Positions 44,022-55,198 of a stretch of 64,000 nucleotides of DNA are shown here, piece by piece. This DNA comes from Nectonema munidae. Taxonomy: Eukaryota; Nematomorpha; Nectonematoida; Nectonematidae. How positions within the stretch are numbered: the stretch's first letter is position 1; the number at the start of each line of letters is the position of its first letter. The notes under the pieces were generated by a model. The model had not been told where the DNA came from and did no database searches. It was given only the letters and a program-made list of their open reading frames with translations. The DNA lies in assembly GCA_030549495.1 (NCBI GenBank), contig JAUIRK010000855.1:134001-198000 (forward strand), read 5' to 3'. The position numbers and the translations under genes are program-made.

Positions 44022-45288
44022 CTTCTCCAACCTGTATTCTACGATGATTCATCTCCAAACTATATACTACAATGATTCATCTCCAACCGGTATACTACGA
44101 TGATTCATCTCTAACCTGTATACTACGATGATTCATCTTCAACCTGTATACTACGATGGTTTCTATTCCATGTACAAATAACTAGGGAGACAATGTTCAA
44201 CTTTCTGTTCACATTCTGCTAGATGTAAGATTTGATATACCTCATTCGGGGAGACGATGCTACATAAGTTATTACCTATATACATTATACCTGTATACTA
44301 CGATGGTTCATTTCCAACCTGTATACCGCGATAATTCATATCAAAGAATCGAAAAATATTCTTTAAAAAATCAAAAAATATCAAACTTTCTGTTCATATT
44401 TTGCTACCTCATACGATGTTACAAAAGTTATTACCTATACTTTGCAATTTGCACGATTTTAAATATTATATTTGTCAAATAATCAAAATAAAATTCTGTA
44501 ATCAAAGAATCGAAAAATATTCTTTAAAAAATCAAAAAATATCAAACTTTCTGTTCATATTTTGCTACCTCATACGATGTTACAAAAGTTATTACCTATA
44601 CTTTGCAATTTGCACGATTTTAAATATTATATTTGTCGAATAATCAAAGAATCGAAAAATGTTCAAATCAAAAAATATTTATTCTTTTTAAATATATCGT
44701 TGGCTCCCCTTACTTTTAAAATTGAAAGATAAACCTAGTCTTTAATAATTAATTTTTATCAAATTATGCACATACGAAACTAAAAGTAAGGGGAGCCAAC
44801 GATATATTTAAAAAGAATAAATATTTTTTGATTTGAACATTTTTCGATTCTTTGATTATTCGACAAATATAATATTTAAAATCGTGCAAATTGCAAAGTA
44901 TAGGTAATAACTTTTATAACATCGTATGAGGTAGCAAAATATGAACAGAAAGTTTGATATTTTTTGATTTTTTAAAGAATATTTTTCGATTCTTTGATAT
45001 GAATTATCGCGGTATACAGGTTGGAAATGAACCATCGTAGTATACAGGTATAATGTATATAGGTAATAACTTATGTAGCATCGTCTCCCCGAATGAGGTA
45101 TATCAAATCTTACATCTAGCAGAATGTGAACAGAAAGTTGAACATTGTCTCCCTAGTTATTTGTACATGGAATAGAAACCATCGTAGTATACAGGTTGAA
45201 GATGAATCATCGTAGTATACAGGTTAGAGATGAATCATTGTAGTATATAGTTTGGAGATGAATCATCGTAGAATACAGGTTGGAGAAG
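44022..45288. repeat. Large near-perfect inverted repeat (palindrome) built on R1 and 28-bp units
   Basis: The left arm is 44022-44718, the spacer 44719-44780, the right arm 44781-45288. The arms are almost identical; one C/T difference was seen in the AAAGTTATTACC block. The left arm is 189 bp longer because it has one extra 161-bp R1 unit (start points 44341 and 44502) and one extra 28-bp unit. Outer parts are tandem 28-bp units of the form CATCTCCAACCTGTATACTA plus CGATGATT: five on the left, four on the right. The spacer continues the R1 sequence from the right arm. Transcripts would fold into a hairpin of about 500 bp. Confidence 0.92.
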
Positions 45289-45290
45289 AT

Positions 45291-45886
45291 ATATATATAT
45301 TGAAATATTGCTGCTATCACATGAATTTTTTGATTTGATTTCATTCATTGCAGTAAAAATGTCGATTTCATTTATTTTACTTAGCGTAACTCGATGATTA
45401 ACTTTTTCAATTAACATTAGATACGTCATCATCATTTATATTAGCATCATTAGCTGTGTCTGTTATTGATGTAAACTGATCATTAAACATATTTGTAATT
45501 GTTTCTACTTTAGTTTCTATTTTATCATTTATTTTAATCGCGTATTTTTCATTTTTACATGGTTTAATTATTTTATTAATTTTATTCAAAGTGTCCTTGT
45601 GTGAACCTATACCGCCAAAGATTTTAGAATAATAATTTTTTTTCAAATGTTTGATTTTAGTTTTAACCTCGTTTCTATATTTAATAAATTCCTTTTTGAG
45701 TTTTGGATTTGTATTACATTTTTTTAACATTTCATGACAGATATCTCTTATTTTAATCAGATTGAGTAAATCAAATGTTATCCAATAATTTTGTTTACGA
45801 TTATATTTTGAATTTTTATTTACTACCTTTATTTTAGTGCACTCATTTACTATTTGTGCAATTTTAAAATTAATCGAATTGGCCAA
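45291..45886 (-). pseudogene. LINE D ORF2, linker between endonuclease and RT
   Basis: The minus frame reads NSKYNRKQNYWITFDLLNLI, then KCNTNPKLKKEFIKYRNEVK and YYSKIFGGIGSHKDTLNKIN, the usual helical linker before LINE RT domains. After a frame change it reads EIDIFTAMNEIKSKNSCDSS, the block just before the RT (compare KSSGSDKLHP in LINE E), where the 4-kb insertion begins. Confidence 0.75.
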
Positions 45887-46067
45887 TTCTTCAGACAGAT
45901 CAAGATTAGGTTTAGTAAAGTTAAACCAATCAAATCTAGCTATTTTTTCAAAGAATTTATTTTCATTAAATGATTTCGAAAAACGAAAAGATGAGCATGA
46001 TTCCTTTATGTTAAAAAAAAATAAAATAATATTATGATCCGATAATGATGTAGGGAAGATAAAAGAT

Positions 46068-46664
46068 TTATAAATAGATACGTTTATTGGTATAAAAATA
46101 TTGTCTATTAGAGTTCCTGATATATCTATCTCGTGTTATTCCTGTTATGGCAGGTTTTAAGAAATTAGATTGCAAAACATTTAAGAAATCAGAAACATTC
46201 TCAGAAACATCAACTTTTAGGAGATCAATATTGGAATCTCCTATTAAAATGTTATTATATGTAGAAGATATCTTAGTGATTAAAAAGTTGGAGAACTCAT
46301 CAATAAAGAAAGATAAGTTTGGACTTAGAGATGGTGGACGATATATATTATGTATTATTTTACTGTTGTTACAGGATAGGAATATTTCTATTGAAAAAGA
46401 TTCAAAAAAATTTGTTTCATAATAATTATCAATAACGTTAAAATTTAAAGTATTATGTATTAAAAAAGCAATGCCTGAATGTTTTGTAAGTCTACAAGGG
46501 ATGTGAACAAAACTATAACCCTTTACCCTTAAATCGTAATCTTTATAATTTAGCCAACTTTCTTGTAATGCTAATATTTTTAGTGTTTTATTAGTAATAG
46601 AATTGAAACTGTGTACAAATACCTCAAGTTCAGAATATTTATTGATAATTGATCTTATGTTCAC
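46068..46664 (-). pseudogene. LINE D endonuclease
   Basis: A 198-codon frame with the motifs NIRSIINKYSELEVF, LALQESWLN (catalytic Glu), HSGIAFLIHNTLN, NIYRPPS and LIGDSNIDLL (the usual GDFN has become GDSN). It then loses frame before the final SDH motif, with DNIFIPIN-like sequence at about 46090 in another frame. The Phe-to-Ser change and frame loss suggest it is inactive. Confidence 0.8.
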
Positions 46665-46829
46665 ACTAGCTACATTAAAATCATATAAAATATTGTTATT
46701 TAAACTATGATAATATATATATTCAGAGGATGTGATATCAGTATAGTTTATATTACTGAAGTAATAACTATCTAATCAATTTTTAGACAAATGTTCAATC
46801 ATCATTACTCTTATAATTAATTAGTAATA

Positions 46830-47126
46830 CTTTTTACAAATGCAAGATTTTTTATAATAAAAGGACATACCTTATTTACTATGAGCACCGTGATTAATTA
46901 TTTTCAGAAAAATTTGCATTTACACAGTTAATACATTTGAGCTTTTCCTTGTTACCCTTCTCTGGACAATCTTTACCATTATGAGTTAAATCTGAACAGT
47001 ATGTACAGCATTTTTTATCATAACATGATTTTGAACTATGACCAATTTTAGCACAATTACTACATTGTTATGAATATTTATCAACCAATCTCAGTTTAAA
47101 GGTTTTTTCTGATTTATTTGCAAAGA
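46830..47126 (-). pseudogene. LINE D ORF1, CCHC knuckle region
   Basis: The minus frame reads KTFKLRLVDKYS, a stop, then CSNCAKIGHSSKSC, CTYCSDLTHNGKDC and CINCVNANFSENN: two complete C-x2-C-x4-H-x4-C knuckles and part of a third, as in LINE A ORF1. The N-terminal part is absent. Confidence 0.75.
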
Positions 47127-47640
47127 AACTAAAAGTGCTTACCTCAAAGAGATGTTCATTGCTCAATTACAAAAAGTTGTCCACGTTCTTCATCTAAAAG
47201 ATTCTCTCTTTGATGCAAAAGGAAATAGATGGACAAATTCAATTTAAATTAAAAAATATCTTGATAGTGACTAAATTCTCACATATTGGCATCTGTGACA
47301 TTTTTGATAAATCTGATCTATTTTAAATTTTCAGATTTTCTGCCCATCATAGTTAAATGATAATTGTAATCCTAGACCTAGATGATAAGCTATAGATTTA
47401 AATATTTTTTATTTGTAAAATAGGAACTTTTTTCCCAGTCAAAATCTTTATTGAAACAGCTAATATCAGATCATTACACCACTTACTAGTTAATTAGAAC
47501 ATGGTACTTCCATTTAGTCAAGATACATATTATTTTAATTATTTCTTTTGATCACACGTTCTCTTTTCAATTAGTTTTCTGGATACTTCTCTCTCTCTCA
47601 TACTAATCTTCAAAAGATTTTATAATAATAAAAAAAAATA
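47127..47640 (+). mobile_element. LTR-retrotransposon-related scrap (fossil)
   Basis: The first 35 bases match the Gypsy-like fossil at about 34940-34970 (AAACTAAAAGTGCTTACC). Later blocks match 14280-14440. Broken and old; its extent is uncertain. It abuts the 5' edge of LINE D. Confidence 0.35.
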
Positions 47641-47750
47641 AATATAATAAATTTTATAAGATTTTCTATCCAAAATATACAAAAAAAAAGTACATTTTTA
47701 CTATATAACTAATATACAACGATATTTGAAAAAATTTTACAGAACTGATT

Positions 47751-48800
47751 TTCAGGCATACATTACTAATTCAATTTCCACTTCGAGATATTTTTTAACC
47801 GTATTAGCCAAAATGGAGTACAGAAATAAAATAAGCATATTTGATTTAGTATAATTATATATTATTTGAAAGAGTTATATTTTTTGAAAATATTTTTGAA
47901 GACAGTATCTAGAAGTAAACCGCAAATCTGATTGAAGCTTACAGATATTTTAAAACCATAAATGCCAATCCTGAGTTCAAAAATGAAACCAGCATCTTTC
48001 ATTTGTCATAAAAACAGATATTTTATTTAAATTTCAAAAATATTTCTGTAGACATTAGACGTAAATCGAACATTTGATTGACACTTTCAGACATTTAAAA
48101 CCTCTAAATGCAAAAAATGATTTCAGAAATAAAAATTATCATGGTCGAATTGGTATAAAAACATATATTTCATGTAAAATTAAAAAGAATATTTTTGGAT
48201 ATAGTTTTCAGACATAAACCACAAATTTGATTGACACTAGCAGTAAAACCTCTAAATGCGAAAACTGTGTTCAGAAATGAAATCATCATGATCTATTTGC
48301 TATAAAAACATATATTTCATGTAAAATTTTAATCAATATTTTTGGAAACAAATTTTAGAACTAAACGCAATTTGATTGATACTTATAGGTCTTTTCAAAT
48401 TTAAACTGCAAAAATTGAGTCCATAAATTAAACTAGCATGGTTGATTTTGTATAAATATATATATTTCATATAAAATTTGAGATATATTTGAAAACAGCT
48501 TTCAAACTTAAACCGCATATTTTATTAACGCTTGAAGATATTTTCAAAAAGCAAAAACTGAGCCCATAAATGTAACTAGCATTATCGATTTGGTATAAAA
48601 ACATATATTTCATTGTAAAATTTGAATGATTTTTTTGGAGACAATTTTTAGAAGTAAACCGCAAATTTGATTAACACTTATAGGTATTTTCAAATCCTAA
48701 ATGTAAAAAATGAGTCCAGAAATGAAACCAGCATGACCGATTTAGTATAAAAACATATATTTTATGTAAAATTTGAAGGAATATTTTATTAGATATATTT
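47751..48800 (+). repeat. About 145-bp tandem repeat array with unique head
   Basis: The head (CAGGCATACATTACTAATTC, GTATTAGCCAAAATGGAGTA) is shared with 14577-14650. It is followed by six or seven degenerate units with GGTATAAAAACATATATTTC, TTTGATTGACACTT-like and GAGTCCAGAAATGAAACC blocks at intervals of roughly 130-160 bp. Confidence 0.8.
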
Positions 48801-49000
48801 CTGATTAATCAAAATTTTGATCCACATTTTCTAAAAAGTAGCCATTATTATTGAAAAAATTAAATATATAAAGTGTTATGCCTTCAAAACTGTATATAAT
48901 AATAAATTTTGAAGGTAGTATATATTATTGATCCTAATATAATAAGGTTAAGTTCAGATAATGTCAAAATTTTGCTGAAAAATTTTCATTTTTGATTATT
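48801..49000. other. Spacer between tandem arrays
   Basis: AT-rich sequence between the 145-bp and 150-bp arrays. Nothing recognised. Confidence 0.4.
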
Positions 49001-50003
49001 TTTGAATTAAAATTTTAATTTTGACATGGGCTGTCAATTTTAAATTATTTTGTCAGGTTTGACTAATATTTATAAAAAAAGGAATATATCATCGCTGAAT
49101 TCAGCATGCTTGAAAATGGGTGTATATGTGTAAAAAACATTATATAATTATTTAGATAAAAAGTTTCTTTTTTGAGATGAGCTATCATATGTAAATCACT
49201 TTTTTGACAGGTTTGAATGATTTTCATAAAAAATGAATATCACCACATAATTCAGCATATTTTTAAATGGGTAAACATGTGCAAAAAACTTTATATACTT
49301 ATTTAGATAAAAAGTTCCTTTTTGAGATGAGCTGTCACATTTAGATCAATTTTTTGACAGGTTTGATTGATTTTCATAAAAAAAAATGTATATCACTACT
49401 GAATTCAGCATATTTGAAAATGGGTATACATGTGTAAAAAACTTTATAACTTATTTAGATAAAAAGTTCCTTTTTGAGATGAGCTGTCACATTTAGATCA
49501 ATTTTTTGACAGGTTTGATTGATTTTCATAAAAAATGAATATCACCACTGAATTCAGCATATTTGAAAATGGGTATACATGTGTAAAAAACTTTATATAC
49601 TTATTTAGATAAAAAGTTCCTTTTTGAGATGAGCTGTCACATTTAGATCATTTTTTTGACAGGTTTGATTGATTTTCATAAAAAATGAATATCACCACTG
49701 AATTCAGCATATTTGAAAATGGGTATACATGCGTAAAAAACTTTATATAATTATTAAAATAAAAAGTTCCTTTTTGTGATGAGCTGTCAAATATAAATCA
49801 ATTTTTTGACAGGTTTGATTGATTTTGATAAAAAAAAAATGGACATCACCACTGAATTCAGCATAGTTGAAATATATATGTAACATCAAAAATATTTATA
49901 AAAACTTATTAATATCTGAGAAAAATAGGGGGGGGGCACTTTACGCCCCCCCCCCCCCCCCAGCACTTGAGCGGACAATTTTTGCCCAGCACTAATAGGG
50001 TTA
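49001..50003 (+). repeat. Dispersed minisatellite element, 150-bp unit family, longest copy
   Basis: About six units with an exact 150-bp period in the middle (GAGATGAGCTGTCAC at 49326, 49476 and 49626). It ends in the same unique terminus as 22440-23108, here with a G9 run, CACTTTACG and a C16 run (about 49928-49960) that can fold as a hairpin, followed by AGCACTTGAGCGGACAA and GCCCAGCACTAATA. Confidence 0.9.
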
Positions 50004-50584
50004 AAGAACTTTCTTGCAAAGGAATACATCGTTTTTTATGTGAATCTTGAAATTTTAATACATTTTCTGTCCATTGACCTTTATTTTTTTCAATTACTTT
50101 ATAACTTTTTTTTATGACATAATTATCATAAGAGTATCTTTCTATTCTAGAAATTAGAAACTTTAATTCATTTTAATTTTAAAACAAAACAATGCTCAAA
50201 ATAAAAATAAATAATAGATATAAAATAGATGATCAAAGAAACTAAATAATAAATTTTATCAATGAACAACTTAAAAAATATTTTTGTAGCCTCTCATGTC
50301 TTTTTCGAAAAATAAAGTGGTAATGAATTTTTTTGAAATTTATTTCAATAAAGCTCATTATTTAAAATGTTTTCAATAGGTTTTATGATAAAACTAAAGT
50401 TATAATAGGATTTAGCTCACTTTTTATGAAAAAAGCACACACTAAAAATCATAAAAAAAGAAAAATTTTATATCAGGTATGGACAGCTATACGGGACATT
50501 TTTTTGGAGACAAATCATATAAAGTACACGTTTCTCTTACTAATAAAAAAGTTCATCTAACTACATATCAGGAAAATCACTATA
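50004..50584. other. No feature recognised
   Basis: AT-rich sequence upstream of LINE G. It may include its 5' region, but no ORF1 was recognised. Confidence 0.35.
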
Positions 50585-51379
50585 ATGAAAAAAATAAAAA
50601 GTTATAACCCTGTTCCTACTAAGTATGTTCACCTTGAAGACTTCATGTCATGTAATATTGAATTCACTAACAACCGTTTAAAACTCCTGAATTTGAATAT
50701 TCGAAGTCTAAATGCTAACTTTGACACTTTTCTAAATTTGATTTGCTCTTTGGACTTCAACTTTTACTTTATTGTATTGAGCGAAATTTGGAATTTATGC
50801 TCTTTGACATTTGAACTTCCTAGCTATATTTTTTATTGCTATGAAAGAACCAAAAGAGGTGGTGGTGTGGGTGTTTTTTTATCTTCTTCTGAAAATTTCT
50901 TTGACTGTCTTTTATCGTGTTTTCAAATAGAAAACAAACTAATTAATTTGCTCGCGTTTTACAGACCTCCGAACTCTGATGTTTCTGATTTTAACAATTT
51001 TTTATCAGACATTTTCTTCAAACACTCTTTCTCAAAATATTCCATTATTTGGGGGGATTTCAATATAAATCTTTTTGAATTTGATAAAAATGTTAATTAT
51101 TTAAATTTTATAAATACCCTTCAATCATTTGGCTTCTTTCCCACAATAACAAAGAGCACTCGTCTAACCTCTAGTTCATCAACTTTGATAGACAATATTT
51201 TTATAAATTTTGCTTGTCTTTATTCCTCTTATAATGTCAATGCTGATATAACCGATCATTTTCCAAATTGTACCTTCATAAGTAATTTTTTGATAATCCA
51301 ACCAAGTCTTTTCATTTGTGGAAAAAATATTTTAGTCGAAAGCAGCGCTTTATTTTTGATTCAAAGCAGCTCAAATTGA
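50585..51379 (+). CDS. LINE G endonuclease
   Basis: A 264-codon frame from ATG 50585. Motifs: LLNLNIRSLNANFDTFL (about residue 35), catalytic Glu in IVLSEIWN (about 66), RGGGVGVFLSSS (about 95), AFYRPPNSDVSDF (about 124), IIWGDFNINLF (about 155), STLIDNIFINF (about 200) and ITDHFPNC (about 220; the common S-D-H has become T-D-H). The core is complete. The downstream frame closes at 51379, so the RT is no longer fused. Confidence 0.85.
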   Translation: MKKIKSYNPVPTKYVHLEDFMSCNIEFTNNRLKLLNLNIRSLNANFDTFLNLICSLDFNFYFIVLSEIWNLCSLTFELPSYIFYCYERTKRGGGVGVFLSSSENFFDCLLSCFQIENKLINLLAFYRPPNSDVSDFNNFLSDIFFKHSFSKYSIIWGDFNINLFEFDKNVNYLNFINTLQSFGFFPTITKSTRLTSSSSTLIDNIFINFACLYSSYNVNADITDHFPNCTFISNFLIIQPSLFICGKNILVESSALFLIQSSSN

Positions 51380-51712
51380 TTTTTTCTCAGTTTACCAAGT
51401 TGCTGCGATCCAAATAATGCTTACAATATATTCATAGGTCTTATTAAGTAATCTTTTGCTCATAGTTTACCTTTGATCCAACTCAAAGTTAAACTTAATA
51501 GCAAGCCATGGTTTTCTCCTTTTCTACACTTCCTTGGGAAGATAAAATGAAAATTTTACATGGTAAAACTTAGTAATCGCAATCCTTTGAACGGCAGTTG
51601 GTACAAATTACAAAAATATATTGAAGCAATACAAAACTAAAGTTAAAAAGGCTAAATCCATGTATTACTTTAATCAATTTTCAACTTGTAAAAAAATAGT
51701 ATTTGGAACAAT

Positions 51713-53326
51713 TTGAACAAAATTCTGAAATCTTCCAAAAATGACTCTCGAAATCCACCCTTCGGTTGTAGTGATTTTGTCGCTCTTTTTTCTCTTTCCT
51801 CTGAAAATTATTTTGATTTTTCAAATTATATCAATGAATTTATTCCATTGAATCCTTTTTTATTTTATCTACATGAGGTGAACTATAATGATATTGTAGT
51901 TGACTTAGCTTCTTTAACGAATAAAAAATCTTGTGATGTTGATGAACTATCTCTTCAACATATTATTGACATACTCTCTATCACGGGGACAGTTTTAGTT
52001 TATATTTTTAATCTGTCTTTTGAAAAGGGAGAGTTTCCTGATTACCTAAAAATAACGCGAATAATTCCTGTTCTTAAAAATGGCAAATCTCCTAATTTGA
52101 TGGATATTTACAGACCCATATCTATTTTGTCCAATTTTTCAAAAATCTTTGAGAAAATTATTCTTTTCAAGGATTACAGCTTTTCTTGACAAACATAATC
52201 TAAATAATCATAATGACTTTGGATTTTTAAAAAACAAATCGATTGAGGACGCTGTCTTATTACTGTATAATTCAATCTCTAACCACTTTTATGGAAATAA
52301 ATTTAGCATAGTTTTGTTTTTGGACTTAGCCAAAGCTTTCAATAATGTTAGCCATTAACTACTTATTCATAAATTATTTAGAATTGGCATAATGGGCCTG
52401 TTTTGAACTGGTTAAGTAGCTTTTTGCAAAAAGATGATAATTCTTCTAAATTTAAGGGCGGGCCTCAAGGGTCCATTCTTGGTCCACTCTTGTTTCTAAT
52501 TTTTATAAGTGCTATCCACTCTAGCAGGGCCGGCCTTAAGGCACTGACACCGATGCGGCCGCATTGGGCCCCGCGCTCTTTTTAGGCCCCGCAATATTAT
52601 GTTTTGATAACTTTTATAAAAGCATATATGTTTTTACTTTAATAAATAACAACTTATTTAATTATAATATTTTTTAAAATTAAATTTGCAAAGTTCGCAA
52701 AGTAAAGCTAATTTGATTTTTTAGTTAAAAAGATAAAATAAATTCTATGTATTTTTTAATTGCTTTTCGCTCATGCTAGGCCCCGCAAAAATTTTTTGCA
52801 TTGGGCCCCGCAATCACTAAGGCCGGCCCTGAACTCTAGCATAGACAACCGGGCTTCTCTAATCTTATACTGATGATGCAGCTCTTTCTTTCAATTTTGA
52901 TGACGTTTCATCAGCCATTAGCACGACAAATTCTTGTTTAGACTCAATTTCGACATGATGTGATTACAATTTACTTTCATTAAAACTCAACAAAGTTGTT
53001 ACATGGTTTTTTCTAAAATAAAAATTGAAAGCAATTTTGACATATCTCCCAATGGCTTTCCATTACGTAGAGTGAATCTTTTTACTTACTTAGGCCTGAC
53101 TTTTACTGATAATTTATCCTGGTCTAAACACATATATTCTGTACACACAAAACGTTCGCGAATTCTCGGAATTTTCATGAAAATTAACAGGTCTTTAACT
53201 TTTGAATGTAAAAAACTTCTCTATAGCGCTTTTATCTATCCAGTTTTATTTAATTGTAATCTAATTTGGGGTTCATCTAACTTGACATTCTTGAATAAAT
53301 TGGAATCATATCAAAATTTTTTTTAA
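51713..53326 (+). pseudogene. LINE G reverse transcriptase, broken
   Basis: Pieces in order: FEKGEFPDYLKITRIIPVLK with DIYRPISILSNFSKIFEKI (to 52189), NNHNDFGFLKNKS and IVLFLDLAKAFNNVSH, the first catalytic Asp (52149-52358), GGPQGSILGPLLFLIFIS (52403-52520), the MITE, then an LILYTDDAALSF-like catalytic site (about 52860, frame broken), and NLFTYLGLTFTDNLSWSKHI with LLYSAFIYPVLFNCNLIWG (53003-53326). Stops and shifts separate the pieces. Confidence 0.75.
52525..52831. mobile_element. hAT-type MITE inside LINE G
   Basis: A 307-bp GC-capped element with terminal inverted repeats CAGGGCCGGCCTTA at both ends. Sub-terminal TTGGGCCCCGC and AGGCCCCGC are repeated in inverse order. An 8-bp flank CACTCTAG (left) and AACTCTAG (right) forms a target-site duplication with one mismatch. 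CAGGG termini plus an 8-bp duplication point to hAT. There is no coding capacity. Confidence 0.9.
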
Positions 53327-53985
53327 TTTATTAATACTCCCAACTCTTATGATAATGCCAGCTTTCAAGTTTCCACAACTTACAAGCTGCGTCAATTCAA
53401 CAAACAACAACAACTCTCACATTTTAATTTTTATTATAAATCTTGCTACAAAAATGGACTCTTCAATTCTTACTTTGTGCTCAATAACATGATGAACACT
53501 TCACTCGCTCTAATCATTTATTGCATTTTCCGCTAATTGTTCTAAAATCTCTATTTCGCTCAGTCCTGATAAGAACGTTCTTCATCGTCAATTGTTTCTA
53601 TTCTAGACTTAATCTCAATAGCTCTAGAAGTTTTAAAGCTTCTGTTAAATATATCTTATTTTGTTAATTTTATTTTTTATATATACAATGTATATTATAC
53701 ATACATATAAACTAAAATTTAGATATTTACTTACATATTTATCTCTTCTATTTTATTCTCAAATCTTTTTTCATTTTCATTTAGATATATATATATATAT
53801 ATATTTTCTTTTTTATATTATAATTTTTATAGTCTATCAACCTGGAGCTGTTAAAATCCCGATGAAGCTTCACAACTTCCATTTTCACCTACGCTCTTAG
53901 ACCCCAGTTTATGTATTCTTATTTTCTTCCTTCTATATTCTTTTTGATTTCACAATAATAAATTTGTCCTTGTCCTTTGTCCTTG

Positions 53986-55198
53986 ATGATGGATAAAATT
54001 ATTCTTCCCAAAAAATTGATTGATTTATTTCTGTAAAATTTTTTCCCAAAACAGCAGATTGAACAAATGATTGAGATTGGTCTACAGTTTGTTGGCAGTC
54101 TGGGATCTCCTTTTTTTTTAGAACAGAGAATACCTTATTTTTTGCGAATTTTTGTAAAGTACGCACATTCGATGCATCTCTCAAATCCAACTGTTAAGGC
54201 TTGGCAAATCAAAGATTTTATTAGTTAAATGATGAATGGAAAAGCCAAGAAATCAGAAGTATCACTGATCTTCAATTCATCTGTTCCATTCAAACCATCA
54301 TTCAGACTTACAGCATTAAAACTCAAAAAAATTTTCCTTTATAGTTTCCATTACGGGTTAAAACAAAACAGAAGAATGTCGGCTAAATACTTTGCCGATT
54401 TGTGTATCATTTTTAAAACCAACACCACCATACATAATTACTTAACTCTCTTTTAATATAATTTTTGAGATGTGTTTAATTCTACTGAATGCGATGCGAT
54501 AAATAATATATTCATTGAATAAAATGTTTTGATGTCTAACCCTAACAGATCATCTTTCATCCACAATTTTTTCCTACAGTTATACTTGTTTTTAGTGATA
54601 TTAATTTCTTTCGTATCTAAGTCAATATTCCTCACGATTATATATCTATTAATTTTTGAAAATATAAGTGGTTATATCTAGGCAAGTATCTGCGATCAGT
54701 TTAGAAGGCTAATTAAACACTATTGGACAAGTATTCTCTGAACACATAAAAAACAAATTATCAAAGTGAATTGGAATAAAAAAAATTTTAAATAACTTGG
54801 GAGCAAAAAATCTTTGTGTAAAATTATTTTTCGTATTAAAAATTTTGTACATATTAAATATAAAATGATAAAAAGGTTAAACGATGTAATGAAAAAATAT
54901 TTTGGATGTAAAACGCCCATTGACAGCTGATAAGTTCACGCAGATTAGAATGGAAACAAGTACGGCGAAAAAATAAGATGAAAGAATCAATTAAGAAAGT
55001 ATTATTATAAAAATTAATTCAATTAATGAAAAGAATCAAAGAATAAAGAAATGAGTTATAAGAGGATATGTTTAAATAAATGAACATGATGTACTGGAAA
55101 AGATGGTATTAATTACATATTACAAATATAACAAGATTTGCTGCAGGTGGCTTTAAATTTTTGGAGATGTCTGAAACTTTGGTATTCATTAGATCAAA
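53986..55198. other. No feature recognised
   Basis: Short open frames on both strands show no recognisable motif. (TA)n lies just upstream at 53782-53803. Confidence 0.4.

Larger units (their letters stand above)
41229..45290. other. 4-kb composite insertion inside LINE D
   Basis: Everything between the two halves of the LINE D RT gene. It starts with a GC-richer edge containing the inverted repeat AGGTCTGGCAAGACCT at about 41227-41242. It then carries a 347-bp tandem duplication, a 260-bp tandem duplication, a lone R1 repeat and the large palindrome. No protein-coding gene was recognised. A trinucleotide run (TAA)n lies at about 41468-41487. It may be one transposon with internal repeats or several successive insertions. 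Confidence 0.6.
35412..47126 (-). mobile_element. LINE D, minus-strand LINE split by two large insertions
   Basis: Reading on the minus strand: ORF1 C-terminus with CCHC knuckles (about 47126-46850), endonuclease (46664-46068), linker and RT start (45886-45291), a 4-kb repeat insertion (45290-41229), RT core (41228-40369), insertion of LINE E (40357-36309), RT C-terminus (36297-36062), a 3' UTR and a (CTT)15 tail (35412-35456). Protein sequence is continuous across both insertion points. Excluding the inserts, D is about 3.6 kb. The copy has several stops and frameshifts and is inactive. Confidence 0.8.
50585..53985 (+). mobile_element. LINE G, plus-strand LINE with a MITE in its RT
   Basis: Endonuclease (50585-51379), linker (51390-51830), RT in several frames (51713-53326) and C-terminal tail (to about 53650), a 3' UTR, and a tail of TTTGTCC/TTGTCC units at 53960-53985. 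ORF1 is absent, so it is 5'-truncated or its start was lost. A hAT-type MITE (52525-52831) separates the RT palm from the catalytic YTDD-like site. The tail type differs from all other LINEs here. Confidence 0.8.

Noticed and set aside
44401-44643. 80-codon open frame within the palindrome
   Set aside because: It lies entirely in duplicated R1 repeat units and has no coding features.
49001-50003. 150-bp arrays as a CRISPR array
   Set aside because: Units repeat whole without unique spacers and vary gradually. The context is a eukaryotic genome and no cas-like gene is present.
54229-54456. 75-codon open frame as a host exon
   Set aside because: No domain, no convincing splice partner, and similar open frames are common by chance in this AT-rich sequence.
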